Positions 50,281-59,487 of a DNA stretch of 64,000 nucleotides are shown here, one piece after another; within the stretch, counting starts at the first letter, position 1, and each line of letters begins with the position of its first letter. The stretch spans positions 1 to 64,000 of the forward strand of contig JAHHGV010000012.1 in the NCBI GenBank assembly GCA_019359695.1. Reading direction: 5' to 3'. A program made the position numbers and the translations under genes. The stretch is from Brasilonema angustatum HA4187-MV1 (GTDB lineage Bacteria; Cyanobacteriota; Cyanobacteriia; Cyanobacteriales; Nostocaceae). The notes beneath the pieces were generated by a model, which worked only from the letters and a program-made list of their open reading frames with translations, searched no databases and was not told the DNA's origin.

Positions 50281-51726
50281 CTATTTACAGCAATTATCAC
50301 AGTGACCGCAACGCCAGTTCTTGCTTTGTTCCTCAAAACCAAAAGCACTTAACAAAAAACGCCAGCGACAATCCCTAGTCGTAAGATATTGATTCATCTG
50401 CTTCGTAGCGTGTGATTGTGTGACTGATTGAGTTTTCGCCCCTGGAACGATACTGTAGTGGAAAGGGTCAAGCCACTTGAGTTGTCCGGTGCTGTGTAGT
50501 AGAGAAAGAGCGATCGCACCATTGGGAAATTCTCGCGCTACAGCATCCACTTCCCCTGTTCTGGGCAATTTTTTCAGAACTTGCTGCGCGGATAGCTGTT
50601 GCTGCTGCAAATTCTCCTCAAAAAACTTTTGTCTTTGCTTATCTTGTGGATCTAACCACCCCGTAGGTTCACTGATCAACATCAGTGCTTGGGCTGGTTT
50701 TCCATCTCGTCCAGCGCGTCCAATTTCCTGCACGTACTCTGATATCAACAATGGCGGGTGAAAATGAACCACCCAACGGACATCTGACTTATTTATCCCC
50801 ATACCAAAAGCACACGTGCAGATAACAAACGGCATTTTTCCACTCAGCCATTGTGCTTCAATATCGCGGCGTTCCTCTGCGCCTAATCCTGCATGATAAC
50901 CTGCTGTAACGTAACCCAACTGTAGTAGCCATGCAGCCAACTCTTCGCTATCTCGCCTTGTCCGAACGTAAACAAGCCCAGTTTGTTGTGGTTTATCACA
51001 AAGAAATTTTAAGAATTGTTGCTTTCTTCCTCTTGGAGTCCAAACTATACGAATAGAAGGATTAATATTAGAACGATAAGGATTAATACGAAAAACTGCA
51101 GGTTCCTGTAACTGAAGAATTTCTCGAATTTGAGTTTGGGCTAAAGGGTCAGCGGTGGCGGTGAAAGCGGCTAGCGCTATATTTGTTCCCAATGGTTTTG
51201 ATTTGAGTAGCGCTGGTCGTACTGCCCCTAATCTTCGGTAAGCTGGTCTAAAAGTGTCTCCCCACTGTGTCAAACAGTGCGCTTCATCTAATATTAAACC
51301 ATTAATCACAAGTTCCGGCTGGCACAACCTTTCCCACACTGGCTTGCTGAGTAAAGTTTCTGGCGACAAGTAAAGTAATCTTAGCTGTTGTCGTCCTAAA
51401 GCTTGTAAAGTCATACGCCGCTTGTCAGATGGTAATTCACTATGCAAAAGGGCAGCGGGTATTCGACGTTCCCGAAGTTCCTGCACTTGGTTTTCCATCA
51501 GCGCTACCAAAGGCGAAACAACGAGCGTTAATCCCTGTTGTAGCAGTGCGGGAAGTTGAAAACAAATTGACTTTCCCCCACCTGTGGGCATGATAATCAG
51601 CGCATCTTTTTTTGCCAACAAACTCTGGATAATTTCTCCCTGCGGTGGACGGAAATCTTCATAACCCCAGATTTTTTGAAATGCAGCGCGGACTTCGTTC
51701 CAAGATGCTGTCGCAGAAGGATTCAT
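50281..51726 (-). CDS. recQ: RecQ-type ATP-dependent DNA helicase
   Basis: A 481-aa SF2 helicase: FRPPQGEIIQSLLAKKDALI, Walker A MPTGGGKSICFQLPA, DEAH box LILDEAHCLTQWGDTFRP, TATADPLAQTQIREIL, QEIGRAGRDGKPAQA. The C-terminal zinc-binding region ends CRWRFLLSAFGFEEQ and WRCGHCDNCCK. There is no HRDC domain, so this is the short RecQ form found beside longer paralogues in cyanobacteria. Role: branch migration and repair of stalled forks. Confidence 0.93.
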   Translation of the reverse strand: MNPSATASWNEVRAAFQKIWGYEDFRPPQGEIIQSLLAKKDALIIMPTGGGKSICFQLPALLQQGLTLVVSPLVALMENQVQELRERRIPAALLHSELPSDKRRMTLQALGRQQLRLLYLSPETLLSKPVWERLCQPELVINGLILDEAHCLTQWGDTFRPAYRRLGAVRPALLKSKPLGTNIALAAFTATADPLAQTQIREILQLQEPAVFRINPYRSNINPSIRIVWTPRGRKQQFLKFLCDKPQQTGLVYVRTRRDSEELAAWLLQLGYVTAGYHAGLGAEERRDIEAQWLSGKMPFVICTCAFGMGINKSDVRWVVHFHPPLLISEYVQEIGRAGRDGKPAQALMLISEPTGWLDPQDKQRQKFFEENLQQQQLSAQQVLKKLPRTGEVDAVAREFPNGAIALSLLHSTGQLKWLDPFHYSIVPGAKTQSVTQSHATKQMNQYLTTRDCRWRFLLSAFGFEEQSKNWRCGHCDNCCK

Positions 51727-51998
51727 GAGGCATAGTAAAAAGGGGTGATATTAACTGAATATATCCTCTGCTTTTGAGGTACTGGCTCAGTAATTTTATC
51801 AGTATCGAATCAGATCAATCTAAGTGACAGGGAGATCCGTCGAACGCTTGATGCTACCCGTATCGTGCCATAATTTCTGTCCCTTTTTTTTTAGGGTGAG
51901 GTGTAAGTCTCCAAACCCCATCCCTTATCTGCAGCCTTCAAAACCTGTGTACCACGCCCCTTGCCTTTGGTGCATTCGGTTACAGGGGCTATATTACA

Positions 51999-52034
51999 GT
52001 AGCCAGAGTATATAGGCAGTTACTCTGGCTACTT
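51999..52034 (-). terminator. Possible hairpin after infC
   Basis: Inverted arms AGCCAGAGTA and TACTCTGGCT lie 30 bp beyond the infC stop. No U-run follows on the minus strand, so it is a weak terminator call. The surrounding gap 51727-52065 holds nothing else I recognise. Confidence 0.4.
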
Positions 52035-52065
52035 TAGTTGACTAAAATATTCCGAAAAAATTTAT

Positions 52066-52554
52066 TTAGGCAGGAACGACTTGAGCAATCAGTGAACGTT
52101 TATCAAGCGACTGGACTTTACCAACTTGGCCTAGAGCAGCTACAATCCGCTCTAACAGTTCTCCAGCCTGTTCACGATATTGATTTTCTCTACCTCGTAA
52201 ACGAATAACAAATTTTACTGAATCGCCTTTACTCAACCACTGAATTGCTTGCTCAACGCGTAAGTTGTAATCAGCCACACCCACGTTGGGACGGAGCCGA
52301 ACTTCCTTTACCGTAGGTCTAGCACTGTGTCCCTGACGCTTTTTCTTTTGATACTGAAGCTTACCATAGTTAAGAATCTTCGCAACTGGAGCGTCTTTGC
52401 CCTCCGAGACTACGACTAGATCAAGCTGTAGGCTCTGTGCTAGCTGTAGAGCTTCATGTGTATCGGTCAGACCACGGTTATTATTCTCATGGTCAATCAA
52501 GAAGACTTGAGGTGACTTGATTTGCGAGTTTATGAGTTGCTTTTGAATTACGAT
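52066..52554 (-). CDS. infC: Divergent translation initiation factor IF-3, probable non-AUG start
   Basis: An IF-3-like protein of about 163 aa: DTHEALQLAQSLQLDLVVVS, APVAKILNYGKLQYQKKKRQ, TVKEVRLRPNVGVADYNLRV, GDSVKFVIRLRGRENQYREQ. It differs strongly from the standard cyanobacterial IF-3 (no ISPKK-type tail), so it is probably a second paralogue. No ATG or GTG start fits. A perfect AAGGAG at 52561-52566 is followed in frame by ATT (52557), ATC (52554) and later ATT; ATC 52554 has the best spacing (6 nt). IF-3 genes classically use AUU/AUC starts for autoregulation. A TTG at 52578 is an alternative, but would place the Shine-Dalgarno inside the gene. rpmI/rplT are absent. Confidence 0.85.
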   Translation of the reverse strand: MVIQKQLINSQIKSPQVFLIDHENNNRGLTDTHEALQLAQSLQLDLVVVSEGKDAPVAKILNYGKLQYQKKKRQGHSARPTVKEVRLRPNVGVADYNLRVEQAIQWLSKGDSVKFVIRLRGRENQYREQAGELLERIVAALGQVGKVQSLDKRSLIAQVVPA

Positions 52555-52918
52555 AATAATCTCCTTTGAATTGTTCAATACTTAGCAAGTGCAAGTAATG
52601 CTAATCTAACACAAGACAAACTAGAAATTATGATGTGGTGAGGTACCCTTGGACTTACTTCGTTTGAGGCTGAAGCTTGCACCAAAACTAAAGAATAGGA
52701 ACGGTCTTACTCGTTTTTGGAGCTTCTCGTCTTCACCAGTGTCTACATCAAAATCAAAGTGTAGAGATTATGCCTCCAAGTTGTGCCTTATCATACTTAG
52801 CCATCAATTGCTTATGTAACTTTATATAACATTTTTTCCAACTTCCTCCCAAAAAGTTGTCTGTTATGTCATGATGATAGATGAGAGTTAATTCGGTTAA
52901 TAGTGTTTGTTTTTAGTA

Positions 52919-52946
52919 TTGACAGGTTTTTTGTTCTTGGTATTTA
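52919..52946 (+). promoter_or_regulatory. Predicted promoter of the RNA-binding-protein gene
   Basis: TTGACA at 52919-52924, a 16-bp spacer and TATTTA at 52941-52946 form a good sigma-70-type promoter. This predicts a 5' leader of about 50 nt. GGAGA at 52991-52995 serves as the Shine-Dalgarno. The remainder of the 420-bp gap to infC is AT-rich and shows no gene. Confidence 0.55.
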
Positions 52947-53001
52947 CAAACTTTTCTCCGAAACCTAAATCTCTACACACTTATGATTTCGGAGACAGTT
53001 T

Positions 53002-53313
53002 ATGTCAGTTTATGTAGGAAACCTTTCTTACGACGTTACAGAAGAGAGTCTGAAAGCTGTTTTTGCAGAATATGGTTCTGTAAAGCGCGTTCAGCTACCT
53101 ACTGATCGCGAGACAGGTCGTTTGCGCGGCTTTGGTTTTGTGGAAATGGGTACAGATGCTGAAGAAACAGCAGCCATTGATGCTCTTGATGGTGCTGAGT
53201 GGATGGGGCGTGACCTTAAAGTTAATAAGGCTAAGCCTAGAGAAGAAAGAGGTTCGTTTGGCGGTGGTGGTGGTAATCGGGGGGGAAACAACAGCTTCCG
53301 TAACCGCTACTAA
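53002..53313 (+). CDS. rbp: RRM RNA-binding protein, cyanobacterial Rbp family
   Basis: A 103-aa single-RRM protein: RNP2 VYVGNLSYDV, RNP1 RLRGFGFVEMG, then a Gly/Arg/Asn-rich tail (FGGGGGNRGGN). Rbp proteins bind single-stranded RNA and many are induced by cold; some localise mRNAs to thylakoids. Domain size matches. It is monocistronic, with its own promoter and an intrinsic terminator. Confidence 0.95.
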   Translation: MSVYVGNLSYDVTEESLKAVFAEYGSVKRVQLPTDRETGRLRGFGFVEMGTDAEETAAIDALDGAEWMGRDLKVNKAKPREERGSFGGGGGNRGGNNSFRNRY

Positions 53314-53376
53314 GCTTTGTAAATTGGGGGATGGAGAACCAACCCCTTGATCTAGAAATTAATTTGATTTAGCAGT

Positions 53377-53405
53377 GGCTCAGGCAATAATGCTTGAGCC
53401 TTTTT
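53377..53405 (+). terminator. Intrinsic terminator after rbp
   Basis: Stem GGCTCAGG / CTTGAGCC with an 8-nt loop, directly followed by five T at 53401-53405. Position and U-run are good. Confidence 0.8.
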
Positions 53406-53474
53406 GATCCAACATTTGGACTGCGGATAAAAACTTAAGCTTTAGAAGCCAAAACCCATTATCTGGAGTTCTGT

Positions 53475-53780
53475 ATGACAAACTTAGCCTTTGGTGTCCA
53501 ACATGCCGTCCTGATCACTATCATTGGTGAGACAGTACTCAAAGACCGTATTGTTAAGCTACTAAAAAGCCACAATGTAAGCGGTTACACCATTAGTCAA
53601 GTATAAGGTGAGGGCGGGCATGGAAGACGCTTGGCAGATTTAGCAGGCTACAACACTAACATTGAAATCAAGACTATTGTTTCACTAGAAGTATCTGATA
53701 CTATCTTTTGGGCACTCAAAGAGGAGCAGGGCAAGCACGCCTTAATCGTCTTCCGACACAATGTAGAAGCCTTATATTGA
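53475..53780 (+). pseudogene. PII-like (SbtB-type) regulator gene with in-frame TAA
   Basis: A GGAG lies 7 nt before ATG 53475, and the frame reads LITIIGETVLKDRIVKLLK then GYTISQV, stop TAA at 53604-53606, then GEGGHGRRLADLAGYNTNIE, TIVSLEVSDTIFWALKEEQG, KHALIVFRHNVEALY and a natural TGA at 53780. That is the complete PII-like trimer fold, with GYTISQV-(Q)-GEGGHG as the T-loop entrance. The single stop probably replaces a CAA Gln codon. The rest of the frame is clean, so the lesion is young, or the stop is read through. No ORF above 60 codons survives on its own. Confidence 0.82.
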
Positions 53781-53987
53781 TTAGCCCTTTTTCATCAGTT
53801 TCGTTTTCTGAACCACCAACCTCTTAACTGTTCAAATTTTTAGTGGATCTTCACTTCGGTTAAATTAACACAGTAGTTTCAGTTATCAACTTACAAATCT
53901 TTTAAAGTCCAACTAATCTTTAGGATACAAGTACAAAGAGCCAAAAAAATCTATATAAAATTTGGCAACTTAACCCAGGAAAATTAA

Positions 53988-54305
53988 ATGTTAGATTTCA
54001 ATACCTTAACAGCATTCTCAAGCACTTACTGCATTAGCATTTGTGCCTTTCTAATTCCAGCCAACCTGATTGCTACCTCATCGACAATAATTCTCACATT
54101 ATTGGATCGTCCGGCTATTACGATCTGGCAAACTGCTGGAATTGCTAGTTTCTTTGCTCTATTGATGATACTGCATGTATTTGCTTGGTTTATGATCGGA
54201 GTGGTTATGGCTCCCACATACATTTTATTGGTGCTAGGAAGCATCTGTTTGTTGGCCAATTTCATGGCGATTCTCTCACACAGACGCTTTGCATTGCGCA
54301 CATAA
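53988..54305 (+). CDS. Small three-helix membrane protein
   Basis: A 105-aa hydrophobic protein with three clear helices: YCISICAFLIPANLIATS, GIASFFALLMILHVFAWFM and APTYILLVLGSICLLANF, then a short basic tail (HRRFAL). AGGA 7 nt upstream of ATG 53988 supports the start. No conserved motif recognised. It follows the broken PII-like gene by 207 bp on the same strand; a functional link, for instance to a transporter regulated by that protein, is speculative. Confidence 0.75.
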   Translation: MLDFNTLTAFSSTYCISICAFLIPANLIATSSTIILTLLDRPAITIWQTAGIASFFALLMILHVFAWFMIGVVMAPTYILLVLGSICLLANFMAILSHRRFALRT

Positions 54306-54378
54306 TTCAGAAAGATACCCTGTTCGCTATATTAGATCAGCGTCTGGCATCACTTAGCTACGAGGGATTCAAGCGATA

Positions 54379-54648
54379 ATGGACAAACCAATCCTGCAAA
54401 AAGATGGTACTACATTTGAGTTGGGAATTAATATACGGTGGTTTGTGGCGGTACATTCCCACCCTTTAGCTAAAGGAAAATATTCTTATGCGATTGCCAT
54501 CCATAACGTATTAAAGCGCAACCCATTCCCCATCGCTGACTTTGACTCATGCCTGTTCGGCTGTTACGAAACAGCGCACCAAGCACTGAATGCCGGAGTT
54601 GAGGAAGCACAAACCAAAGCATCTGACTTTGGCGAAAATATTAAATAA
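54379..54648 (+). CDS. Conserved hypothetical protein
   Basis: An 89-aa soluble protein with an aromatic, basic N-terminal half (GINIRWFVAVHSHPLAKGKY) and an acidic helical end (AGVEEAQTKASDFGENI). ATG 54379 follows the previous gene by 73 bp. There is no recognised domain; it is likely a small conserved cyanobacterial protein. Confidence 0.65.
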   Translation: MDKPILQKDGTTFELGINIRWFVAVHSHPLAKGKYSYAIAIHNVLKRNPFPIADFDSCLFGCYETAHQALNAGVEEAQTKASDFGENIK

Positions 54649-54701
54649 TTAGGGAAATTCTTCCGGGAAGAAATCTGATTACCGTAAGCGGGGGCTTCGA
54701 G

Positions 54702-54820
54702 GTAATACCGTTTCACTTTAAGGTTGATACAAATGGGGGGCAGGGAGCAGGGGGCAGGGAGCAGGGGGAAAGAATTAAAAACCAATCGTTTGTATCAGGG
54801 ATTTCGTGAAATGGTATAAC
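54702..54820. mobile_element. MITE-like element containing GGGGGCAGGGAGC repeats
   Basis: Ends GTAATACCGTTTCAC (54702-54716) and GTGAAATGGTATAAC (54806-54820) are inverted with two mismatches. Inside is a block of GGGGGCAGGGAGCA repeats (54735-54770) of the same family as 5440-5480. The rest of 54649-55049 holds no gene. Confidence 0.65.
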
Positions 54821-55049
54821 TACAGAGTGGGGATGGATGCGGTTCTCTCTAGGAATAAGGGGCTGGGGGGATACCCCACGCTAGGTATTGTACTCTCCAT
54901 ACGGAAGTCTCCTCCCCAACCTACTAGCACATCTGGCTTAAAATTTTGGGTTGAGGATAGCTAGGATGAGAGTTTTTGTAAGCTTGTTTACCCAATATTT
55001 TAGTATGGATGCGCTACTACGCATCTGTGGCATTACTTTGTGAAAGCAG

Positions 55050-55253
55050 TTATTGATAACCTTCGATATGGTAACCAGCTGCAACAATTGCCTGTTTGAT
55101 TGACTCTTCAGAAGCCTTAGATTCTACAGTCACAGTTTTCGCTTTCACATCTACATCCACTTTGGTATCGGGTTCCATTACGTGGATGGCTTCGGTAATT
55201 TTTCCTGCACAGTCTTCACAAGTAATATTCGGTACAGTTAATTTTAACGCCAT
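55050..55253 (-). CDS. Heavy-metal-associated domain protein (copper-chaperone type)
   Basis: A 67-aa HMA-domain protein. N-terminal strand MALKLTVPNITCEDCAG carries the CxxC metal site (CEDC); the rest is typical beta-alpha-beta (KITEAIHVMEPDTKVDVDVK, VTVESKASEESIKQAIVAAG). The size matches Atx1/CopZ-like chaperones delivering Cu(I) to P-type ATPases of the thylakoid. No ATPase gene is nearby. A longer sensor role cannot be excluded. Confidence 0.88.
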   Translation of the reverse strand: MALKLTVPNITCEDCAGKITEAIHVMEPDTKVDVDVKAKTVTVESKASEESIKQAIVAAGYHIEGYQ

Positions 55254-55367
55254 AATCTACCTCTTTTAGGGAGTTTTGATTTATTCTCAGCTTTGATTGT
55301 AATCCTCGTCGGCGCGATGCTCATCCTACCAAAGTTATGTCAACCAGTTTCGTCTCCCAATTATGGT

Positions 55368-57527
55368 TTATTGCTTCACTGACTTCATCGATAAACTAAT
55401 CCGCTTCAATTTCTGATTAATTTCCAGCACTCGCACTTTCACAACTTGTCCCACCTTGACAATTTTCTTTGGATCATCAACGAATCTATCAGCCAATTGG
55501 GAGATGTGCACCAAACCATCTTGATGTACACCAATATCGACGAAAGCACCGAAGTTAGCAACATTGGTAATGATACCTTCTAGTTCCATCCCTTCTTTGA
55601 GATCAGAAATTTCCTTGATTCCTTCCTTGAATGTTGCATACTTAAACTCAGCGCGTGGATCTCTTCCCGGCTTTTCCAATTCGCTGAGGATGTCGCGCAG
55701 TGTTGGTTCACCTACAGTGTCGGTAACGTATTTCTTGAGATTGGCTTTTCTTAGCTTTTCAGCAATTTGGGTGATTTGAGTTAATGGTACGCTCAAATCA
55801 GAGGCGATCGCCTCCACAACTGAGTAACTTTCTGGGTGAACAGCAGTATTATCCAATGGGTTCTCACCACCACGAATCCGCAAGAATCCTGCCGCCTGTT
55901 CAAAAGCTTTTGGTCCTAACTTGGCGACTTTCAGCAACTGTCGGCGATTTTTAAACACACCATGCTGGTTACGATAAGCAACAATGTTATTGGCAACGCT
56001 GGACGTAATCCCAGAAACAAAAGTCAGAAGTTCACCAGAAGCAGTATTCAAGTCCACCCCAACGTAGTTGACGCAGCTTTCAACAGTTTCATCCAACTTC
56101 TTTTTCAACAACTTTTGATCCACGTCGTGTTGATATTGTCCCACGCCAATGGACTTAGGATCAATTTTCACCAGTTCCGCGAGTGGATCTTGTAACCGAC
56201 GACCAATACTAATAGCACCGCGAACGGTAACATCTAAATCGGGAAACTCTTCCAAAGCAACTTTACTGGCAGAATATATGGAAGCACCCGACTCATTCAC
56301 CATCACCTTGACTGGTTTTTGTTCCATCGCTTGCAGCACTTCCAAAACAAATTCGTCTGTCTCACGGGAAGCTGTACCATTACCAATGGCAATTAACTCA
56401 ACTTTGTATTTTGAAATCAAATTTTTGAGAGTTTGTGCAGCTTTCAAACGTTGTTCGGCTGCTTGATGCGGAAATATCGCTTGATATTCCAAAAATTTCC
56501 CCGTTTGGTCGAGTATAGCAACTTTGCATCCAGTCCGAAAACCAGGATCAATCGCCAGCGTCGGTTTCATCCCTGCTGGCGCAGACAGTAACAACTCCCG
56601 CAAATTCGTTTCAAAAGTTTTGATAGACTCAACATCAGCGTAGCTTTTCTTTTCACCAACAACTTCACTCATCAAGGAAGTTTTCATCAAGCGGTTGAAT
56701 GCGTCTTTAAGCATCCCTTGATAAAAGTCCCGGATGGCGCGGACTTTCGTCTTAATTTCCTTTGACTCCAAATAAGAAAGCACCACATCTTCATCAAAGG
56801 AAATTTCAAAAGACAACACCTCCTCTGCTTCACCGCGACACAACGCCAGCATATTGTGAGGCGCAATATTTTTCACCCTCATTTGATAATTACGGTACAT
56901 CTCAAACTTGGTTGTACCTTCCGGATGATCTTTTTTGATACGGGAGACAAACACTCCTTCTTCCAGCAAGTAGCCCCTCAGATATGCTCGCAACTCCGCT
57001 TTTTCCGCGACTTCTTCCGCTAATATGTCAGAAGCACCTTTAAGTGCATCTTCTGCCGTCTTAACTCCTTTCTCCTCAGAAATATACTTTGCTGCTTCCG
57101 CATCCAGCGACGCCGAAACACCATTTTTGTTGTTCAGCGATTTGATGAACTCCGCCAGCGCTTCGAGTCCTTTTTCTCTGGCGATAGTGGCGCGAGTACG
57201 GCGTTTGGGACGATAGGGGAGATATAAATCTTCAAGTTCAGTCTTTAGTAAACAGGATTCGATTTTTTGTTTGAGTTCGTCGGTGAGTTTTCCTTGTTCG
57301 GCTATGGAATTCAAAATCACCGACTTCCTTTCTTCCAGTTCTGTTAAGTAATTATACTTATCATTCAGTTCGCGCAACTGGACTTCATTCATCTCGCTTG
57401 TCCGCTCTTTGCGATATCGTGCAATAAAGGGAATTGTTGCACCCTCCGCGAAAAGTTCTAGCGCGTTTTGCACCTGATAGGGTTTAAGGTTGAGTTCTGT
57501 CGCTAGTAATTGAGGAATATTCAGCAT
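55368..57527 (-). CDS. tex: Tex-family RNA-binding transcription accessory protein
   Basis: A 719-aa Tex protein, a multidomain nucleic-acid binder related to Spt6. N-terminal Tex_N (LNLKPYQVQNALELFAEGAT, IPFIARYRKERTSEMNEVQL), YqgF-like domain (LAIDPGFRTGCKVAILDQTG), helix-hairpin-helix region (VNYVGVDLNTASGELLTFVS) and a C-terminal S1 domain (EGMELEGIITNVANFGAFVD ... ISQLADRFVDDP). All blocks and length are normal. The gene is free-standing. Confidence 0.95.
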   Translation of the reverse strand: MLNIPQLLATELNLKPYQVQNALELFAEGATIPFIARYRKERTSEMNEVQLRELNDKYNYLTELEERKSVILNSIAEQGKLTDELKQKIESCLLKTELEDLYLPYRPKRRTRATIAREKGLEALAEFIKSLNNKNGVSASLDAEAAKYISEEKGVKTAEDALKGASDILAEEVAEKAELRAYLRGYLLEEGVFVSRIKKDHPEGTTKFEMYRNYQMRVKNIAPHNMLALCRGEAEEVLSFEISFDEDVVLSYLESKEIKTKVRAIRDFYQGMLKDAFNRLMKTSLMSEVVGEKKSYADVESIKTFETNLRELLLSAPAGMKPTLAIDPGFRTGCKVAILDQTGKFLEYQAIFPHQAAEQRLKAAQTLKNLISKYKVELIAIGNGTASRETDEFVLEVLQAMEQKPVKVMVNESGASIYSASKVALEEFPDLDVTVRGAISIGRRLQDPLAELVKIDPKSIGVGQYQHDVDQKLLKKKLDETVESCVNYVGVDLNTASGELLTFVSGITSSVANNIVAYRNQHGVFKNRRQLLKVAKLGPKAFEQAAGFLRIRGGENPLDNTAVHPESYSVVEAIASDLSVPLTQITQIAEKLRKANLKKYVTDTVGEPTLRDILSELEKPGRDPRAEFKYATFKEGIKEISDLKEGMELEGIITNVANFGAFVDIGVHQDGLVHISQLADRFVDDPKKIVKVGQVVKVRVLEINQKLKRISLSMKSVKQ

Positions 57528-57769
57528 TTGTGTCTCAGTTGAAAACGCTAGTTATTAAAGTAATACGTTAGATAGATGAAATAGTCCAATTAGAAAGTGT
57601 TAAGCTAGTGTCACAAGAACATCCGGAATTTTGTTTTTATACGCTGTTGTTATAAGTAGCGTATTGTGGATCAAAAACGATTGATTGTCAAACGAAATAT
57701 ATTTCTTCCCAACAGCATCTCTCATATGCACACATTAACGCCTCTGCTTTTGTTCAGATGTGAGAAACT

Positions 57770-58117
57770 ATGGCTCTGTTTTTTCTGCTTCCGCTTTTCA
57801 CTGGTTTAATTGGTGGCTATATCTTCAAGAAAAGTACCGATGAGATCGGCTACTTGGTGGGGATATTTGCAGCTATCTGTATAGTTCTAGGTTTAATTTT
57901 CGCACCTTGGCAGCTACTGCTTTTGGTACTGATTTTGACCATAACAGTTCCGAAAAAACTCTTACGAAAAAATGAGTATCAAATCATTTCTAGTGAGGAA
58001 ATAAGTGAGGAAGTGAAAGAAGAACCATTACCCACTGATAACCAGAAACAGGTTGTTTCTAAACCTGAGGATTATGAGGTTGAACTTTTACGTAATTATC
58101 AGCATATGATCTACTAA
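57770..58117 (+). CDS. Small membrane protein of unknown function
   Basis: A 115-aa protein with two or three N-terminal hydrophobic helices (LFFLLPLFTGLIGGYIFKKS, GIFAAICIVLGLIFAPWQLL, LVLILTITVP) and a charged cytoplasmic tail (ISSEEISEEVKEEPL). The tail is acidic and disordered-looking. No motif recognised. ATG 57770 has a weak GAG about 5 nt before it. Confidence 0.75.
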   Translation: MALFFLLPLFTGLIGGYIFKKSTDEIGYLVGIFAAICIVLGLIFAPWQLLLLVLILTITVPKKLLRKNEYQIISSEEISEEVKEEPLPTDNQKQVVSKPEDYEVELLRNYQHMIY

Positions 58118-58232
58118 GCTGACTCCCTCACTTGCTTGCTCAAAACTGTTTCTTCAAACCAGCCCTACAAGCGGCGTACCACCCGCTATGAATGAAGCAA
58201 ACACCTTTTTAGCTGTTAAGCGTCTCTTGTAT

Positions 58233-58733
58233 TTATTCACAGGATAAACCTGCGTATTTCTGCTTATGCTTTGCTAAAAGCCTAAGATAGTTTTCATTCA
58301 TCTTGGCTTGCATCCACTTTTCTTTGAAGATTGCTGCTGATTCAGCTTTAATAGGATCTATCTCATTTGGTAAGATATCTTTTCTTGCCTTGCTCTGGGC
58401 TTCCTGAGAAGTTTCTTTTTGCGGGTTAGTTTTGTACTTTCTACCACTTTTATGGTTAGCGTAGCGGCGCGATCGCGTGTACCCCATCTGTAAAAACTTC
58501 CGCGCCATATCAGCACCCACAAAATCACCTTGCTCTAAATATTCAAAAAACATCTGGTAGATTTTTTCGCTAGACTCTTTTGCAATATCTGGAGTTTTAA
58601 ACCGCCAGTAAGGAAGAATTTCAGATTTGTATGGTTCTACCAAAAGCACTCCTTGTTCACCCTTACCTACGCGATATAGTTCAGGATGTTCTCGAAAGTT
58701 AATATTTTTAAAATCTAAAGAGTAATCAAACAT
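58233..58733 (-). CDS. DUF4385-domain protein
   Basis: A 166-aa DUF4385 protein, a family known from cyanobacteria and phages. Characteristic blocks: FREHPELYRVGKGEQGVLLV, PYKSEILPYWRFKTP and GADMARKFLQMGYTRSRRYA followed by NHKSGRKY. No catalytic motif is known. The start matches the family and the tail is basic. Phage-family occurrence suggests a phage link, but there are no phage genes nearby. Confidence 0.85.
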   Translation of the reverse strand: MFDYSLDFKNINFREHPELYRVGKGEQGVLLVEPYKSEILPYWRFKTPDIAKESSEKIYQMFFEYLEQGDFVGADMARKFLQMGYTRSRRYANHKSGRKYKTNPQKETSQEAQSKARKDILPNEIDPIKAESAAIFKEKWMQAKMNENYLRLLAKHKQKYAGLSCE

Positions 58734-58839
58734 ACATAATATATTATAATCTCACATGATGACAGCACATTGCAAGTTGGTGAACTATAACGGTGTTGTC
58801 TAAAAGCTAGACTTATCAGCCCTTTTTACTTCTGAACGG

Positions 58840-58964
58840 CAGTTGACGCCAGACGTATCAAGTCGGGAAAAAGTGCAGCAGCGCTGCTTTACCCCCGGGA
58901 CTGCCTCCTACTGACGACTGACTCCTGAATTATGCTCTCAGTGTAGCTTTTCCCTATCACTCAA
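58840..58964. repeat. Dispersed GC-rich repeat upstream of VOC gene
   Basis: CGCCAGACGTATCAAGTCGG and the following GCAGCAGCGCTGCTTTACCC block resemble repeats at 17806-17946 and 43540-43622. The segment lies in the VOC promoter region. No gene. Confidence 0.6.
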
Positions 58965-58976
58965 TTGAGTTTCGCT

Positions 58977-59438
58977 ATGCTACAAACTGCTGAATCCTTA
59001 AAAAGTGTTCTGACTTCTGGTGACTTGCGACGAGTACATCACATAGCTCTTAACGTCCATGATATGCAAGGCTCTCGACACTTCTACAATCATATTCTTG
59101 GTTTGCACGAATTGACTGGTGATGAAGTTCCTGCAACTCTGGTAGACTTAGTCGCACAGGGAAAAGTCGCTAACTTTGTCACTCCAGATGGTATAATCCT
59201 CGATTTATTTTGGGAACCAGACTTAGCACCGCCAGATCCAAATCCAGAACGTACTTTTACCAGAGCATACCACTTGGCGTTTGACATTGCTCCTGAATTG
59301 TTTGAGCAAGCAGTTGAAGTTTTAAGAGAAAATCAAATACAAATTGCCCACGGACCAGTTACACGTCCTACTGGTCGAGGTGTGTACTTTTATGATCCCG
59401 ATGGCTTTATGATAGAGATTCGCTGTGATCCACAATAG
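58977..59438 (+). CDS. VOC/glyoxalase-family protein
   Basis: A 153-aa vicinal-oxygen-chelate protein with two beta-alpha-beta halves: VHHIALNVHDMQGSRHFYNH for the first (metal His in HHIALNV), FVTPDGIILDLFWEP, then AYHLAFDIAPELFEQAVEVL and VYFYDPDGFMIEIRC for the second (His and Glu ligands). ATG 58977 is preferred over TTG 58965. Substrate unknown. It is near another VOC gene type at 37.6 kb but not similar enough to be a duplicate. Confidence 0.88.
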   Translation: MLQTAESLKSVLTSGDLRRVHHIALNVHDMQGSRHFYNHILGLHELTGDEVPATLVDLVAQGKVANFVTPDGIILDLFWEPDLAPPDPNPERTFTRAYHLAFDIAPELFEQAVEVLRENQIQIAHGPVTRPTGRGVYFYDPDGFMIEIRCDPQ

Positions 59439-59487
59439 CTGACAAGACAAGGGAATAAAAAATCTTGACAAAATGACTCAATGACTC

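Noticed and set aside
53091-53291. Minus-strand proline-rich frame over rbp
   Set aside because: Antisense of the glycine-rich tail of the RRM protein.
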